A stretch of DNA of 64,000 bases. It comes from Rubrolithibacter danxiaensis (GTDB lineage: Bacteria > Bacteroidota > Bacteroidia > Sphingobacteriales > Sphingobacteriaceae). Positions within the stretch are counted from its first letter, which is position 1, and the number at the start of each line of letters is the position of its first letter. Shown in pieces: positions 52,901 to 60,593 of this stretch. Under the pieces are notes generated by a model, which saw only the letters and a program-made list of their open reading frames with translations, made no database searches and had not been told where the DNA came from. The position numbers and the translations under genes are program-made. The stretch lies in the NCBI RefSeq assembly GCF_047272945.1, contig NZ_JBKOPS010000015.1:1-64000 (forward strand), in the 5' to 3' direction.

Positions 52901-53608
52901 ATGCTGAGATACCAGGGCCAAACGCGAATATTGGTTGCGATAGATTGTATAATTTTTGGATTTGACGGAGAAAATTTAAAGCTCTTGCTGATACAAAGAG
53001 GGTTTGAACCACGAGCCAGGGAATGGAGTTTAATGGGAGGTTTTTTGCAACCGCATGAAACATTGAAGGATGCAGCTGTCAGAATTCTTGGATCGTTAAC
53101 CGGTTTGGAAGGCGTTTATATGGAACAACTTCACGCATTCAGTGACCCAAAGAGGGATCCGGTTGAGCGGACAATTTGCATTGCCTACTTTGCGCTGATC
53201 GATATAAAGAAATACGAAAAACAATTAAAAGAAGACTACCATGCCGAATGGTTTTTATTAGATGAAGTTCCGGAATTGATTTTTGATCATAACGAAATGG
53301 TTGAGCGAGCTAAAAAGCAATTGCGTTATAAGGCGGCCCTCCATCCTATTCTTTTCGAACTGCTCCCGGAAAAGTTTACCATTCCGCAATTACAGGACTT
53401 ATACGAAGGCGTATATGGCGTCAACCTGGACAGTCGCAACTTCAGCCGTAAATTGCTTTCCACCGGCCTTCTAATCAAAACAACCGAGAAGGATAAATCC
53501 TCTTCAAAAAAAGGAGCCTACTATTTCCAACTGGATAAAAAACATTATAAAGAAAACTTTGAGGCCTTCCTCACGCTTATACCCAATCCGGATAAACTAA
53601 TCGCTTAG
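52901..53608 (+). CDS. Nudix-domain transcriptional regulator (NrtR/AraR-like), catalytically degenerate
   Basis: This 235-residue protein has an N-terminal Nudix domain (RILVAIDCIIFGFDGENLKLLLIQR) and a C-terminal winged-helix region (LLPEKFTIPQLQDLYEGVYGVNLDSRNFSRKLLSTG), the architecture of NrtR/AraR regulators. The Nudix box keeps G-x5-E and the Arg but has ILGSLTGL where the consensus REUxEExGU needs its Glu residues, so hydrolysis is unlikely and ligand sensing is likely. In Bacteroides, related proteins control sugar catabolism. It is convergent with a PQQ-type sugar dehydrogenase, a plausible but unproven target. Confidence 0.88.
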   Translation: MLRYQGQTRILVAIDCIIFGFDGENLKLLLIQRGFEPRAREWSLMGGFLQPHETLKDAAVRILGSLTGLEGVYMEQLHAFSDPKRDPVERTICIAYFALIDIKKYEKQLKEDYHAEWFLLDEVPELIFDHNEMVERAKKQLRYKAALHPILFELLPEKFTIPQLQDLYEGVYGVNLDSRNFSRKLLSTGLLIKTTEKDKSSSKKGAYYFQLDKKHYKENFEAFLTLIPNPDKLIA

Positions 53609-53617
53609 TTTCTTTTT

Positions 53618-53665
53618 ATACATAAATGACGATGTCCCAAAAGCAGGACATCGTCATTTATGTAT
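53618..53665. terminator. Bidirectional terminator with a 20-bp perfect stem
   Basis: The arms 53618-53637 and 53646-53665 are perfectly complementary over 20 bp with an 8-nt loop (CAAAAGCA). It lies between convergent genes, 9 and 12 nt from their stops. T-rich sequence flanks the + side and A/T-rich sequence the other, consistent with termination in both directions. Confidence 0.8.
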
Positions 53666-53676
53666 TTATTATGCTG

Positions 53677-56562
53677 TTATTTGTTTTTGAAGTTGATTTC
53701 AAGCATTTGCATAATTATCTGGTTGTCTTTCGCTTTATCATTTTTGAAAACGAAGTAAATAGTATGCCTTCCGTCTGCAGGTTGCAGAGGAGCTATTACT
53801 TCTTTTGCCATCAGCCTTCTTATCATCGAAAAATCGATCTTTTTAGGAGGTCCGCCTTTGTTTGGCCCTTCAGCTTTAGCTTTTGTTCCGGGTTTAGCTT
53901 TTCCTCCTCCCATGTTTTCCATAATACGGGCAAAATTTACGGCCTTAGGTACAACCGTTTCTGTCTGACCGATTAATTTACCTGTCGGCGAGTCCAGGTG
54001 CACCTCAATAACCCCTCCCAGAGCACCTGAATTTGGTGAAGCCTGAACGAGAAAGTCAATTTGCTTAATACCCGTAAGGTCTAAATTATTATAAGCAAGA
54101 TGTGAGTTATTACCCGTCATAAAGAATGACCTGGAAGGTGTCGTCATCAACTGAGTGCCCTTCTGAATATCAGCCTTCTCCGGATCTAAAAGTGGATTAC
54201 GAAGGGCTACGATGCTTTCTGTAGAAAGCGGCGGCATTACCGATGTTCCTTTATCTGTATAAGCTGCTCTCAATAAAAACCCTCCTTTTCCGTTTTCACC
54301 TGCAGGCACCTGGGGCACATAACTGCCTGACAATGGCAGTGATTTTGCAACAGCTTTCTTTTCTGTAAGGCTAAGAATATACTTCACCATAGTTTCTGCT
54401 TCCGGCTGCGTTATTTGCGGATGGGCACTCATGGCATGCTGCCCCCAAACCCCGGAACCGCCTGTTATAATTTTCGTAGCAAGGTGAGGAACAATCTCTT
54501 TGTCTTTCTTATATTTCAAAGAAACAGCGTTAAAGCTAGGGCCGATAGATGTTTTATGTATGGCATGGCACGATTTACAATCGCTCGAATTTATAAGACT
54601 AAGCCCTGCTGAGAACCCTGCTTTTTCATCAGCCGCCACATGGTTCTGGGCAATCGCTATCGGGTCAAAACCTTCAGGTACATAGTCGAAGTTTACCGAT
54701 ACTACATCCTGACTGATCTTTCCGTTCTTTACACTGCCATCTTCCTTATCGCTTACACTTATTGCGTACTGAATAGGTTGATTTGGAAAAAAGAAACTCT
54801 TATTTCCTTTCAAAATATCAACAGATACTACCGGAGGCTCATTGCCAGCCTTCAATTTCAAGGTTTTACTATTCTTCTCGCCTTTGGTATCTGTTACTGT
54901 TAAAGTTGCCTGGTATACTCCAGGTTTGTCTAAAGTTAATACCGGGTTTTCTTCGGTAATTGTTTTTATTACTTTATTGCCCAGATTTATCTTCCACTCA
55001 TATTTTAATTCTCCTTTATCGTACTTATCATAATCAAGAGTACCTTTAGATGAAAGATTTACTTTAAACGGAACAGCTCCCGCAAGCTTATTTGCCGATG
55101 CCTCTACAACAGGTTTCCTGTTTCCGGCATTATATTCGATACGAACAAGTGCTGAGTTTGCATTTCCACGGAACCAAGAAGATCCATACTCCAAAACATA
55201 TAGATCTCCTTCAGGGCCAAATTTCATATCAATAGCACTGCTGAAATTCTCTTTAGGAAGAAAGCGCTCCATTGATTTATAATCGCCATTGTCATCCATG
55301 GTAACCGACATGATCCAGCCCCGCATGAAATCAACGATCATCCATTTGCCTTCATAATAGGCAGGAAACGGCCGTTTAGCACCTTCAAAATCTGCCTGTC
55401 TGAATACCGGTCCTCCTGTTGCACTTCGTCCGGAACTTCCAACAAGGGGAAATTCTTCAGATGTAGAATATGGATAATAGATAAATGCTTTTTGAGGCTT
55501 AGGAAGATTTTTTAAGCCGGTATTATTTGGTGAATTGTTTACCGGATTATTTACGTCAAACTTTCCGTGAAAAGAACTGTCGGCATAATTATAATCTACA
55601 TACGGTTTGTTATCGGCAATAAAATAAGGCCAGCCAAAAAAACCTGCCTTACGTGCCTGGTTAAATTCATCGTATCCGCGGGGACCGTAAACTGTATCAA
55701 TTGAAGCATCAGGACCAACTTCTCCCCAGTAAAGATAGCCTGTTTTACTGTCAACAGATACTCTCCATGGATTACGATCGCCCATAACATATATTTCGGG
55801 ACGTGTTTTTGCTGTTCCTTTCGGGAACAAGTTCCCTTCAGGAATGCTATAACTTCCATCATCTTCGGGATGTATCCGCAAAATTTTACCCCTTAAGTCG
55901 TTCGTATTTCCTGCAGAACGCTGATCGTCTGCATTTTCATGTCCTGGTCTTTCATCCAACGCAGAAGTTCCCACGGCAGGGTTAGCAGTATTATTTCCTA
56001 CAGTCAGGTATAAATTTGCCTCTTTGTCAAAAACCATTCCGCCCCCTGTATGGCAGCAAATTTCCCGTTGAGTACCTACTTCCAGTACGATCTTTTTTGA
56101 CGACTCAACTAATTTATCGTCCTGTAGCTCCCATCGTGCCAATACGTGTTTGGTTTCTTTAGGATCAGCGTAATACATGTAGATCCAATGGTTTTTTTCA
56201 AAATCCGGATGTGCTACAATACCCATCAAACCCTCTTCAGCTTCGCTGACCTTGCCTTCCTTACTTGTATACTTTGTATTTACAGGTATGGTAGCAATTG
56301 TTTTCATCAGGTTTGTTTTCGTATCGAAAGACTTTAATGCACCTTTCCTTTCAACAATTAAAACTCTTCCGTCTTTTAAAAAAGCCATTTCCATTGGCTC
56401 ATCCATTCCCTGTGCAAGCACAACTTTCGTAAAACGGTTTTCTTCAGGAGGTTCTGAACTTGTTTCTGATCTTTTACAAGCAAAAACCATGAAAATCAAT
56501 GCGGCGAAAATCAACGCAACAAAGTGCCCCGATTTACATTTTAAGAAGTTTTTTAGGTTCAT
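53677..56562 (-). CDS. PQQ-type sugar dehydrogenase / PKD / cytochrome c lipoprotein
   Basis: This is a 961-residue multidomain lipoprotein (lipobox FACK, Cys29). Residues about 45-480 form a six-bladed soluble glucose/sorbosone dehydrogenase propeller (CHTGGGMVFDKEANLYLTVGNN, LRGKILRIHP, GDRNPWRVSVD). A PKD domain follows at about 490-590 (GTLDYDKYDKGELKYEWKIN). Then comes a class I cytochrome c domain with CKSCH at residues 662-666 and a later Met. A C-terminal carbohydrate-binding-like domain covers about 790-961. The enzyme would oxidise a sugar and pass electrons to its own haem. It lies downstream of a DUF1080 gene on the same strand. Confidence 0.88.
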   Translation of the reverse strand: MNLKNFLKCKSGHFVALIFAALIFMVFACKRSETSSEPPEENRFTKVVLAQGMDEPMEMAFLKDGRVLIVERKGALKSFDTKTNLMKTIATIPVNTKYTSKEGKVSEAEEGLMGIVAHPDFEKNHWIYMYYADPKETKHVLARWELQDDKLVESSKKIVLEVGTQREICCHTGGGMVFDKEANLYLTVGNNTANPAVGTSALDERPGHENADDQRSAGNTNDLRGKILRIHPEDDGSYSIPEGNLFPKGTAKTRPEIYVMGDRNPWRVSVDSKTGYLYWGEVGPDASIDTVYGPRGYDEFNQARKAGFFGWPYFIADNKPYVDYNYADSSFHGKFDVNNPVNNSPNNTGLKNLPKPQKAFIYYPYSTSEEFPLVGSSGRSATGGPVFRQADFEGAKRPFPAYYEGKWMIVDFMRGWIMSVTMDDNGDYKSMERFLPKENFSSAIDMKFGPEGDLYVLEYGSSWFRGNANSALVRIEYNAGNRKPVVEASANKLAGAVPFKVNLSSKGTLDYDKYDKGELKYEWKINLGNKVIKTITEENPVLTLDKPGVYQATLTVTDTKGEKNSKTLKLKAGNEPPVVSVDILKGNKSFFFPNQPIQYAISVSDKEDGSVKNGKISQDVVSVNFDYVPEGFDPIAIAQNHVAADEKAGFSAGLSLINSSDCKSCHAIHKTSIGPSFNAVSLKYKKDKEIVPHLATKIITGGSGVWGQHAMSAHPQITQPEAETMVKYILSLTEKKAVAKSLPLSGSYVPQVPAGENGKGGFLLRAAYTDKGTSVMPPLSTESIVALRNPLLDPEKADIQKGTQLMTTPSRSFFMTGNNSHLAYNNLDLTGIKQIDFLVQASPNSGALGGVIEVHLDSPTGKLIGQTETVVPKAVNFARIMENMGGGKAKPGTKAKAEGPNKGGPPKKIDFSMIRRLMAKEVIAPLQPADGRHTIYFVFKNDKAKDNQIIMQMLEINFKNK

Positions 56563-56712
56563 TTTGGTTAATTAAATCTTAATTGAAGATAGTAATTCTT
56601 GAGGCATTAAATGTAAATAATTGAAGCGCGGTTTGTATGCCCTAATCGACTGTTAGTTTATTTCCACCGATGAGGGGGCGAGTTTTATCTATAACGATAG
56701 AAGTAAATGTAA

Positions 56713-57588
56713 TTATTTTTTACAATCACATGCTCCTGCTGCAACAAAATACGGGCGGTATCTGGGGCATTTTGGATTCATACATCCTTTTAAATTAAGC
56801 AGTTCCACTTTTCTGAATTCAACAGGATGACTTTCTGCCTGCAATGCAATGTACCCTTCCTTAAGAGGGGTTCCTATCTTTTTAGCCCAGGCTCCTTTTA
56901 AGTAGCGCTCCATATCATCACCTGTTTCTCCAATTTTAGGATTTTTATAGCTTAATACAACCTTACCATCAATCAGGTGCTGAATGAGAGAGTCGCCTAA
57001 AACCAGTGCTTCTACTGTAACCCACTGATCACCCTCGTATGTTTTTGATGAAGAGTTTATGCAATGCTGCATGGTAACATCCCCATTCATTTCTACATAG
57101 GTGCCGGGAGTACATAAATTGGCGGTCGCTCTGGGGCCATCCCCCAAACCGCCTAAAACCTGAATTTCAAGTGAAACGGGAAATTCCTGATCTTTTGCAA
57201 GCGTACTAGCTGCCTGTGAGTGAACCATTACGCCACTGTTACGCACATCCCAGGAAGGGCCTCCTTGTAACTGCTCACCTACAAAACGGTATTCGAAACG
57301 AAGCTTATAATAAGAAAAAGGCTTCTTATAATAGATATGCCCAAACTGATTGGTAAATTTATTGTACTGATCGTAGCTTACTTTTAGAATTCCGTTTTCA
57401 ACCCTGAAAGTATTACCGTAGTTCTCATTCAGGTTATAGCCGGTAATTTTTATATCCCAGTCTTTCAGATCCTTCCCATTAAACAGTTGAATCCAGTCTT
57501 CTTTAACTGAATTTTGAGAAAAAGCGATTGAAGGAAACAAAACAGCACAAAATAACGATGCGGCCAAAAGCAGTTTAAAGGAATTCAT
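56713..57588 (-). CDS. DUF1080 (3-keto-disaccharide hydrolase-like) protein
   Basis: This 291-residue exported protein has a signal peptide (cleavage after IAFSQ, near residue 25). DUF1080 features follow: WIQLFNGKDLKDWDIKITGY, YYKLRFEYRF, NSGVMVHSQ, EIQVLGG and GYIALQAESHPVEFRKVELLNL. Some members hydrolyse 3-keto-glycosides. The C-terminal tail has four Cys (GCMNPKCP and ACDCKK), perhaps disulfides or a metal site. It is encoded 150 nt upstream of the PQQ-type dehydrogenase on the same strand, suggesting a shared carbohydrate pathway. Confidence 0.87.
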   Translation of the reverse strand: MNSFKLLLAASLFCAVLFPSIAFSQNSVKEDWIQLFNGKDLKDWDIKITGYNLNENYGNTFRVENGILKVSYDQYNKFTNQFGHIYYKKPFSYYKLRFEYRFVGEQLQGGPSWDVRNSGVMVHSQAASTLAKDQEFPVSLEIQVLGGLGDGPRATANLCTPGTYVEMNGDVTMQHCINSSSKTYEGDQWVTVEALVLGDSLIQHLIDGKVVLSYKNPKIGETGDDMERYLKGAWAKKIGTPLKEGYIALQAESHPVEFRKVELLNLKGCMNPKCPRYRPYFVAAGACDCKK

Positions 57589-57748
57589 GACGTTTTATAT
57601 TAAGGATTTCTTAAAGCAAACAAACGGAAATTCTTCCAGCAAAAAAATGGAAGATAAAATAAAAGCAACAAACTTCCCTTAAGAAGAAGCAGTTCTTCAG
57701 GTACTTTGTTTCCTTATTTTAATTGATTTAAGAAAAACCGCAATAAAT

Positions 57749-57961
57749 TCAGGCCTGCTTTTCGGGCACAATCATAATTTCTCTTTTTGACTTGCAGTCG
57801 AAACCGATATTATTTTCTTTCAATAATTCGGTTACTTCTTCATACTCTGCATCCCGTGAAGTCAAAATCCGGTCGTTTCGTTTAAGTGATGTGCTGAGAT
57901 CGGCATAAATAGCTAAGTGCATAAAATCCTGGTAAGAATACTTAACGGTTACTAATTTCAT
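57749..57961 (-). CDS. Small hypothetical protein
   Basis: This is a 70-residue protein with a plausible alpha/beta pattern: a strand LVTVKYS, a helix YQDFMHLAIYADLSTSL, then DAEYEEVTELLKENNIGFDCKSKREIMIVP. No signal peptide and no named family. Upstream and downstream genes on the same strand are distant, so it is probably monocistronic. Confidence 0.6.
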   Translation of the reverse strand: MKLVTVKYSYQDFMHLAIYADLSTSLKRNDRILTSRDAEYEEVTELLKENNIGFDCKSKREIMIVPEKQA

Positions 57962-58124
57962 AGGCTTGAGTTAACAATCGGTATACTGTTATTTACAACA
58001 AAGCACTGTTCTTGTTGTAAAAAAATTAAAAAAGTTCGTCTATTACCGATTTTAAGGCATGAATACAATGTTTAGATACTCCAGTAAGTACTAAACTGCG
58101 TTTATTAAGATAATGGATAAGTTA

Positions 58125-58283
58125 CTAAAAAAGAGTTTTTAAAAAAGCTACAAGTCGCGAAAGCGGATTTTGATTTACAGGAACTTCGGTAAATCTTCCG
58201 TCTTTTAAAATCATTATTCCTTTCAAATCTTTTCCTGATCCGCTAAATAGTTCCCGAAAAATAGCACTGATTTTCTGATTCAT
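58125..58283 (-). CDS. Small hypothetical protein (52 residues)
   Basis: This 52-residue frame (MNQKISAIFRELFSGSGKDL..., ending AFLKTLF) has a balanced amino-acid mix, a strand-like core KGIMILKDGRFTEVP and helical ends, and looks coding. It sits alone in a spacer of about 690 nt. I do not recognise a family. There is no strong promoter box to confirm it. Confidence 0.45.
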   Translation of the reverse strand: MNQKISAIFRELFSGSGKDLKGIMILKDGRFTEVPVNQNPLSRLVAFLKTLF

Positions 58284-58657
58284 TTTTTCTTTAGGTATGA
58301 GACCTTATACGAGCAACTCCGTTTAATGTTTCATTAAAAAGAGATAAACATTATTTTTTGATACCATCCGTATTTCATTTTCTGCACAATTTCCAATAGT
58401 ATTCCTAACAACAACGTTACAAAATGAAATTAGTATTTACAGCCCGAAAATTTCTTATATTTAGATGCGGAAAATTTTGTTTTAATCTTCAAACAGGCTC
58501 TTATTTACAAAAATAAGGGCTTGTTTATTTTATCAGGAAAGGCTCCTCAAACCGCACAAAGAGGGCTGTAATCTTCAAACTTATTTACATTTTTGTAAAT
58601 TACCGGCTTCCATTCAAATGAATGGATTAAAACAACCAGTAATCAGCATTGCATTTA
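58284..58657. other. Intergenic region with hairpins upstream of the histidine kinase
   Basis: No ORF that looks coding. It holds an orphan terminator-like hairpin (58492-58525, listed separately), a small TTTACA/TGTAAA inverted pair near 58585-58600, and a 16-nt near-palindrome CCATTCA-AA-TGAATGG at 58610-58625 just before the kinase start, which could be an operator. Confidence 0.5.
58492..58530 (+). terminator. Orphan terminator-like hairpin
   Basis: Arms of 15 nt (58492-58506 and 58511-58525) pair with two G-U wobbles around a 4-nt loop, then TTTATTTT-like sequence follows. No + strand gene ends nearby, so it would terminate an unannotated short transcript or attenuate the kinase leader. 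Confidence 0.5.
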
Positions 58658-60145
58658 ATGAAAATAAAAACCAAAATTTTTCTTGCCTTTATTTTTATTC
58701 TTGCACTTTTTGCCTTTACAACACTGATTAATTACCGGCTTACCCAGGCTGTAAATTATAATACGGAATGGCTTCGTAACTCGCAGGAAGTTATAAGAAA
58801 CTCCAGCCGGCTGCAGCGAAATATTCTGAATATGGAAAGTGCAGTTAACGGTTATGTTCTAACCCAGGAAAACAGCTTTTTAAATATTTACCGGGGCTAT
58901 ATTAAAGAAAACGATCTGTATCTGCAGGAAATCAGGAATTACATCGGGAAACCGCAGAAAGTGAGGCTAAACAAAATAGATACACTTTACAGAAAGTGGA
59001 TAGAAATATACGCCAAACCCTACATAAGGGCGGCCAATGATTCATCCACATCTCAGCGGTTGCCTGAAGATTTCAAAAAGTTAAGAGATCAGAACAAGAA
59101 AGGCAAAGAATTTCAGAATGAACTTGAAGATGAGTTTAAAGCATTTAATGATTATGAATATTCAATAAGGGAAGTGAGAAGAGCGGAACTGGCTTCGTCT
59201 ATTGCCAGTACACGAACCATCACACTGCTGTTAATGATCTTGTCGCTTGTAATAGGTATTTCTGCCGTTTATTATATCACCAGTATTATCTCTAAAAGAA
59301 TTTCGGGAATGGTAACGCTGGCCGACCGGCTGGCAAAAGGCAACTTCAATTCGCTGATTGAAGACAATTCAAAAGACGAAATGAGTTCTCTTTCTTTATC
59401 TCTCAACACCATGGCATCTATATTAAACGATACCATTACCAAATTGCAGCGAAGAAACGATGAACTTGACAGTTTTGCCTATGTGGTATCGCATGATTTA
59501 AAAGCGCCACTGTTAGGTATTGAAAATTTATCCCGCTGGATAGAAGAAGATATGCCTGATAACCTTCCTGATGATATTAAAGAATTTCTTTTACTGATGC
59601 GGCTACGAATACAGCGAATGGAAAACCTGATAGACGGAATCCTGGAACTGGCTCGTGTAGGAAGAACAAAAAGCCGGGCTGAAGAAGTAGATGTAAACAC
59701 CCTTCTTAATCATGTAACTACTATTCTCAATCCTCCAAGGAATATGAAAATAGAAATTCAACCGGGGATGCCAGTAGTTACGGCAGAAAAAATATATTTG
59801 GAGCAAATCTTTACAAATTTAATTTCAAATGCAATAAAATACCACGATAAGGAGTTGGGACTTATATCAATTACTTTTAAAGAAACAGAAAAAACCTTCG
59901 AGTTTTCTGTTAAGGATAACGGCCCGGGTATAGAACCGGAATACCACGATAAGATATTTCTTATATTTCAAACTTTAAAAGAAAGAGATTCATTTGAAAG
60001 TACCGGTATTGGCTTAACTATTGTTAAAAAAATACTCGACGACAAAAATTGTTTTATTAAACTGGCCTCTAAACCGGGTAAAGGCTCAACCTTTACATTT
60101 AGCTGGCCTAAAAATGTAAGTTATGGTGAATATTCTACTAGTTGA
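58658..60145 (+). CDS. CHASE3 sensor histidine kinase
   Basis: This 495-residue inner-membrane kinase starts at the ATG at 58658 (TTG at 58649 is an unlikely alternative). TM1 is at about residues 6-26. A periplasmic CHASE3-like four-helix domain follows (NSSRLQRNILNMESAVNGYVLTQ). TM2 is near 188-208, then a HAMP (LADRLAKGNFNSL). HisKA has His279 in YVVSHDLKAPLLG, and the HATPase has N box NLISNAIKYHD, G1 KDNGPGIEP and G2 STGIGLTIVKKI. The kinase overlaps the next gene, a receiver protein, by 23 nt, an obvious partner. Confidence 0.92.
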   Translation: MKIKTKIFLAFIFILALFAFTTLINYRLTQAVNYNTEWLRNSQEVIRNSSRLQRNILNMESAVNGYVLTQENSFLNIYRGYIKENDLYLQEIRNYIGKPQKVRLNKIDTLYRKWIEIYAKPYIRAANDSSTSQRLPEDFKKLRDQNKKGKEFQNELEDEFKAFNDYEYSIREVRRAELASSIASTRTITLLLMILSLVIGISAVYYITSIISKRISGMVTLADRLAKGNFNSLIEDNSKDEMSSLSLSLNTMASILNDTITKLQRRNDELDSFAYVVSHDLKAPLLGIENLSRWIEEDMPDNLPDDIKEFLLLMRLRIQRMENLIDGILELARVGRTKSRAEEVDVNTLLNHVTTILNPPRNMKIEIQPGMPVVTAEKIYLEQIFTNLISNAIKYHDKELGLISITFKETEKTFEFSVKDNGPGIEPEYHDKIFLIFQTLKERDSFESTGIGLTIVKKILDDKNCFIKLASKPGKGSTFTFSWPKNVSYGEYSTS

Positions 60146-60545
60146 GGATGATCAGTTAGATATTATTAACGTTGAAAGAACTTTAAAAAAAATTAATCTG
60201 CCCGTTCGTTTAAATATTACCAAGAACGGACAGGAAGCACTTGCTTTACTTAAATCGGATTTAAGTGAAAGTTTACCCGATGTTATCCTGCTCGATATCA
60301 ATATGCCAAAAATGAACGGACTGGATTTTCTAAAAGCAATACGCCAGGATGAACATTTAAAAAGAATCAGTGTATTTATTTTAACAACATCGAGTGAACC
60401 CGCTGATAAAGAAACATTTCAGCAATTAGGGATAACAGGTTATATTATAAAACCTTTAATATTGAGTGGTTCTAATAAATCAAAAGACAGCTTAAACCTG
60501 TTAATTGATTTATTAAATGTAAGTCAGTTTAACAGTCGTATTTAA
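60123..60545 (+). CDS. Receiver-only response regulator (Rcp1-like)
   Basis: This 140-residue receiver has the longer loop typical of Rcp1/phytochrome-partner regulators. It has acidic pocket VEDD, phospho-acceptor Asp58 (LLDINMP), switch TTSSEPADKE and Lys in YIIKPL. It has no DNA-binding domain. Its start lies inside the histidine kinase gene (23-nt overlap), so the two are a translationally coupled pair. The output must go to another protein. Confidence 0.92.
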   Translation: MVNILLVEDDQLDIINVERTLKKINLPVRLNITKNGQEALALLKSDLSESLPDVILLDINMPKMNGLDFLKAIRQDEHLKRISVFILTTSSEPADKETFQQLGITGYIIKPLILSGSNKSKDSLNLLIDLLNVSQFNSRI

Positions 60546-60593
60546 AATTAAGTAAGTATAATGGCAGAATTAGTAGGTCAGTGATTACAATAA

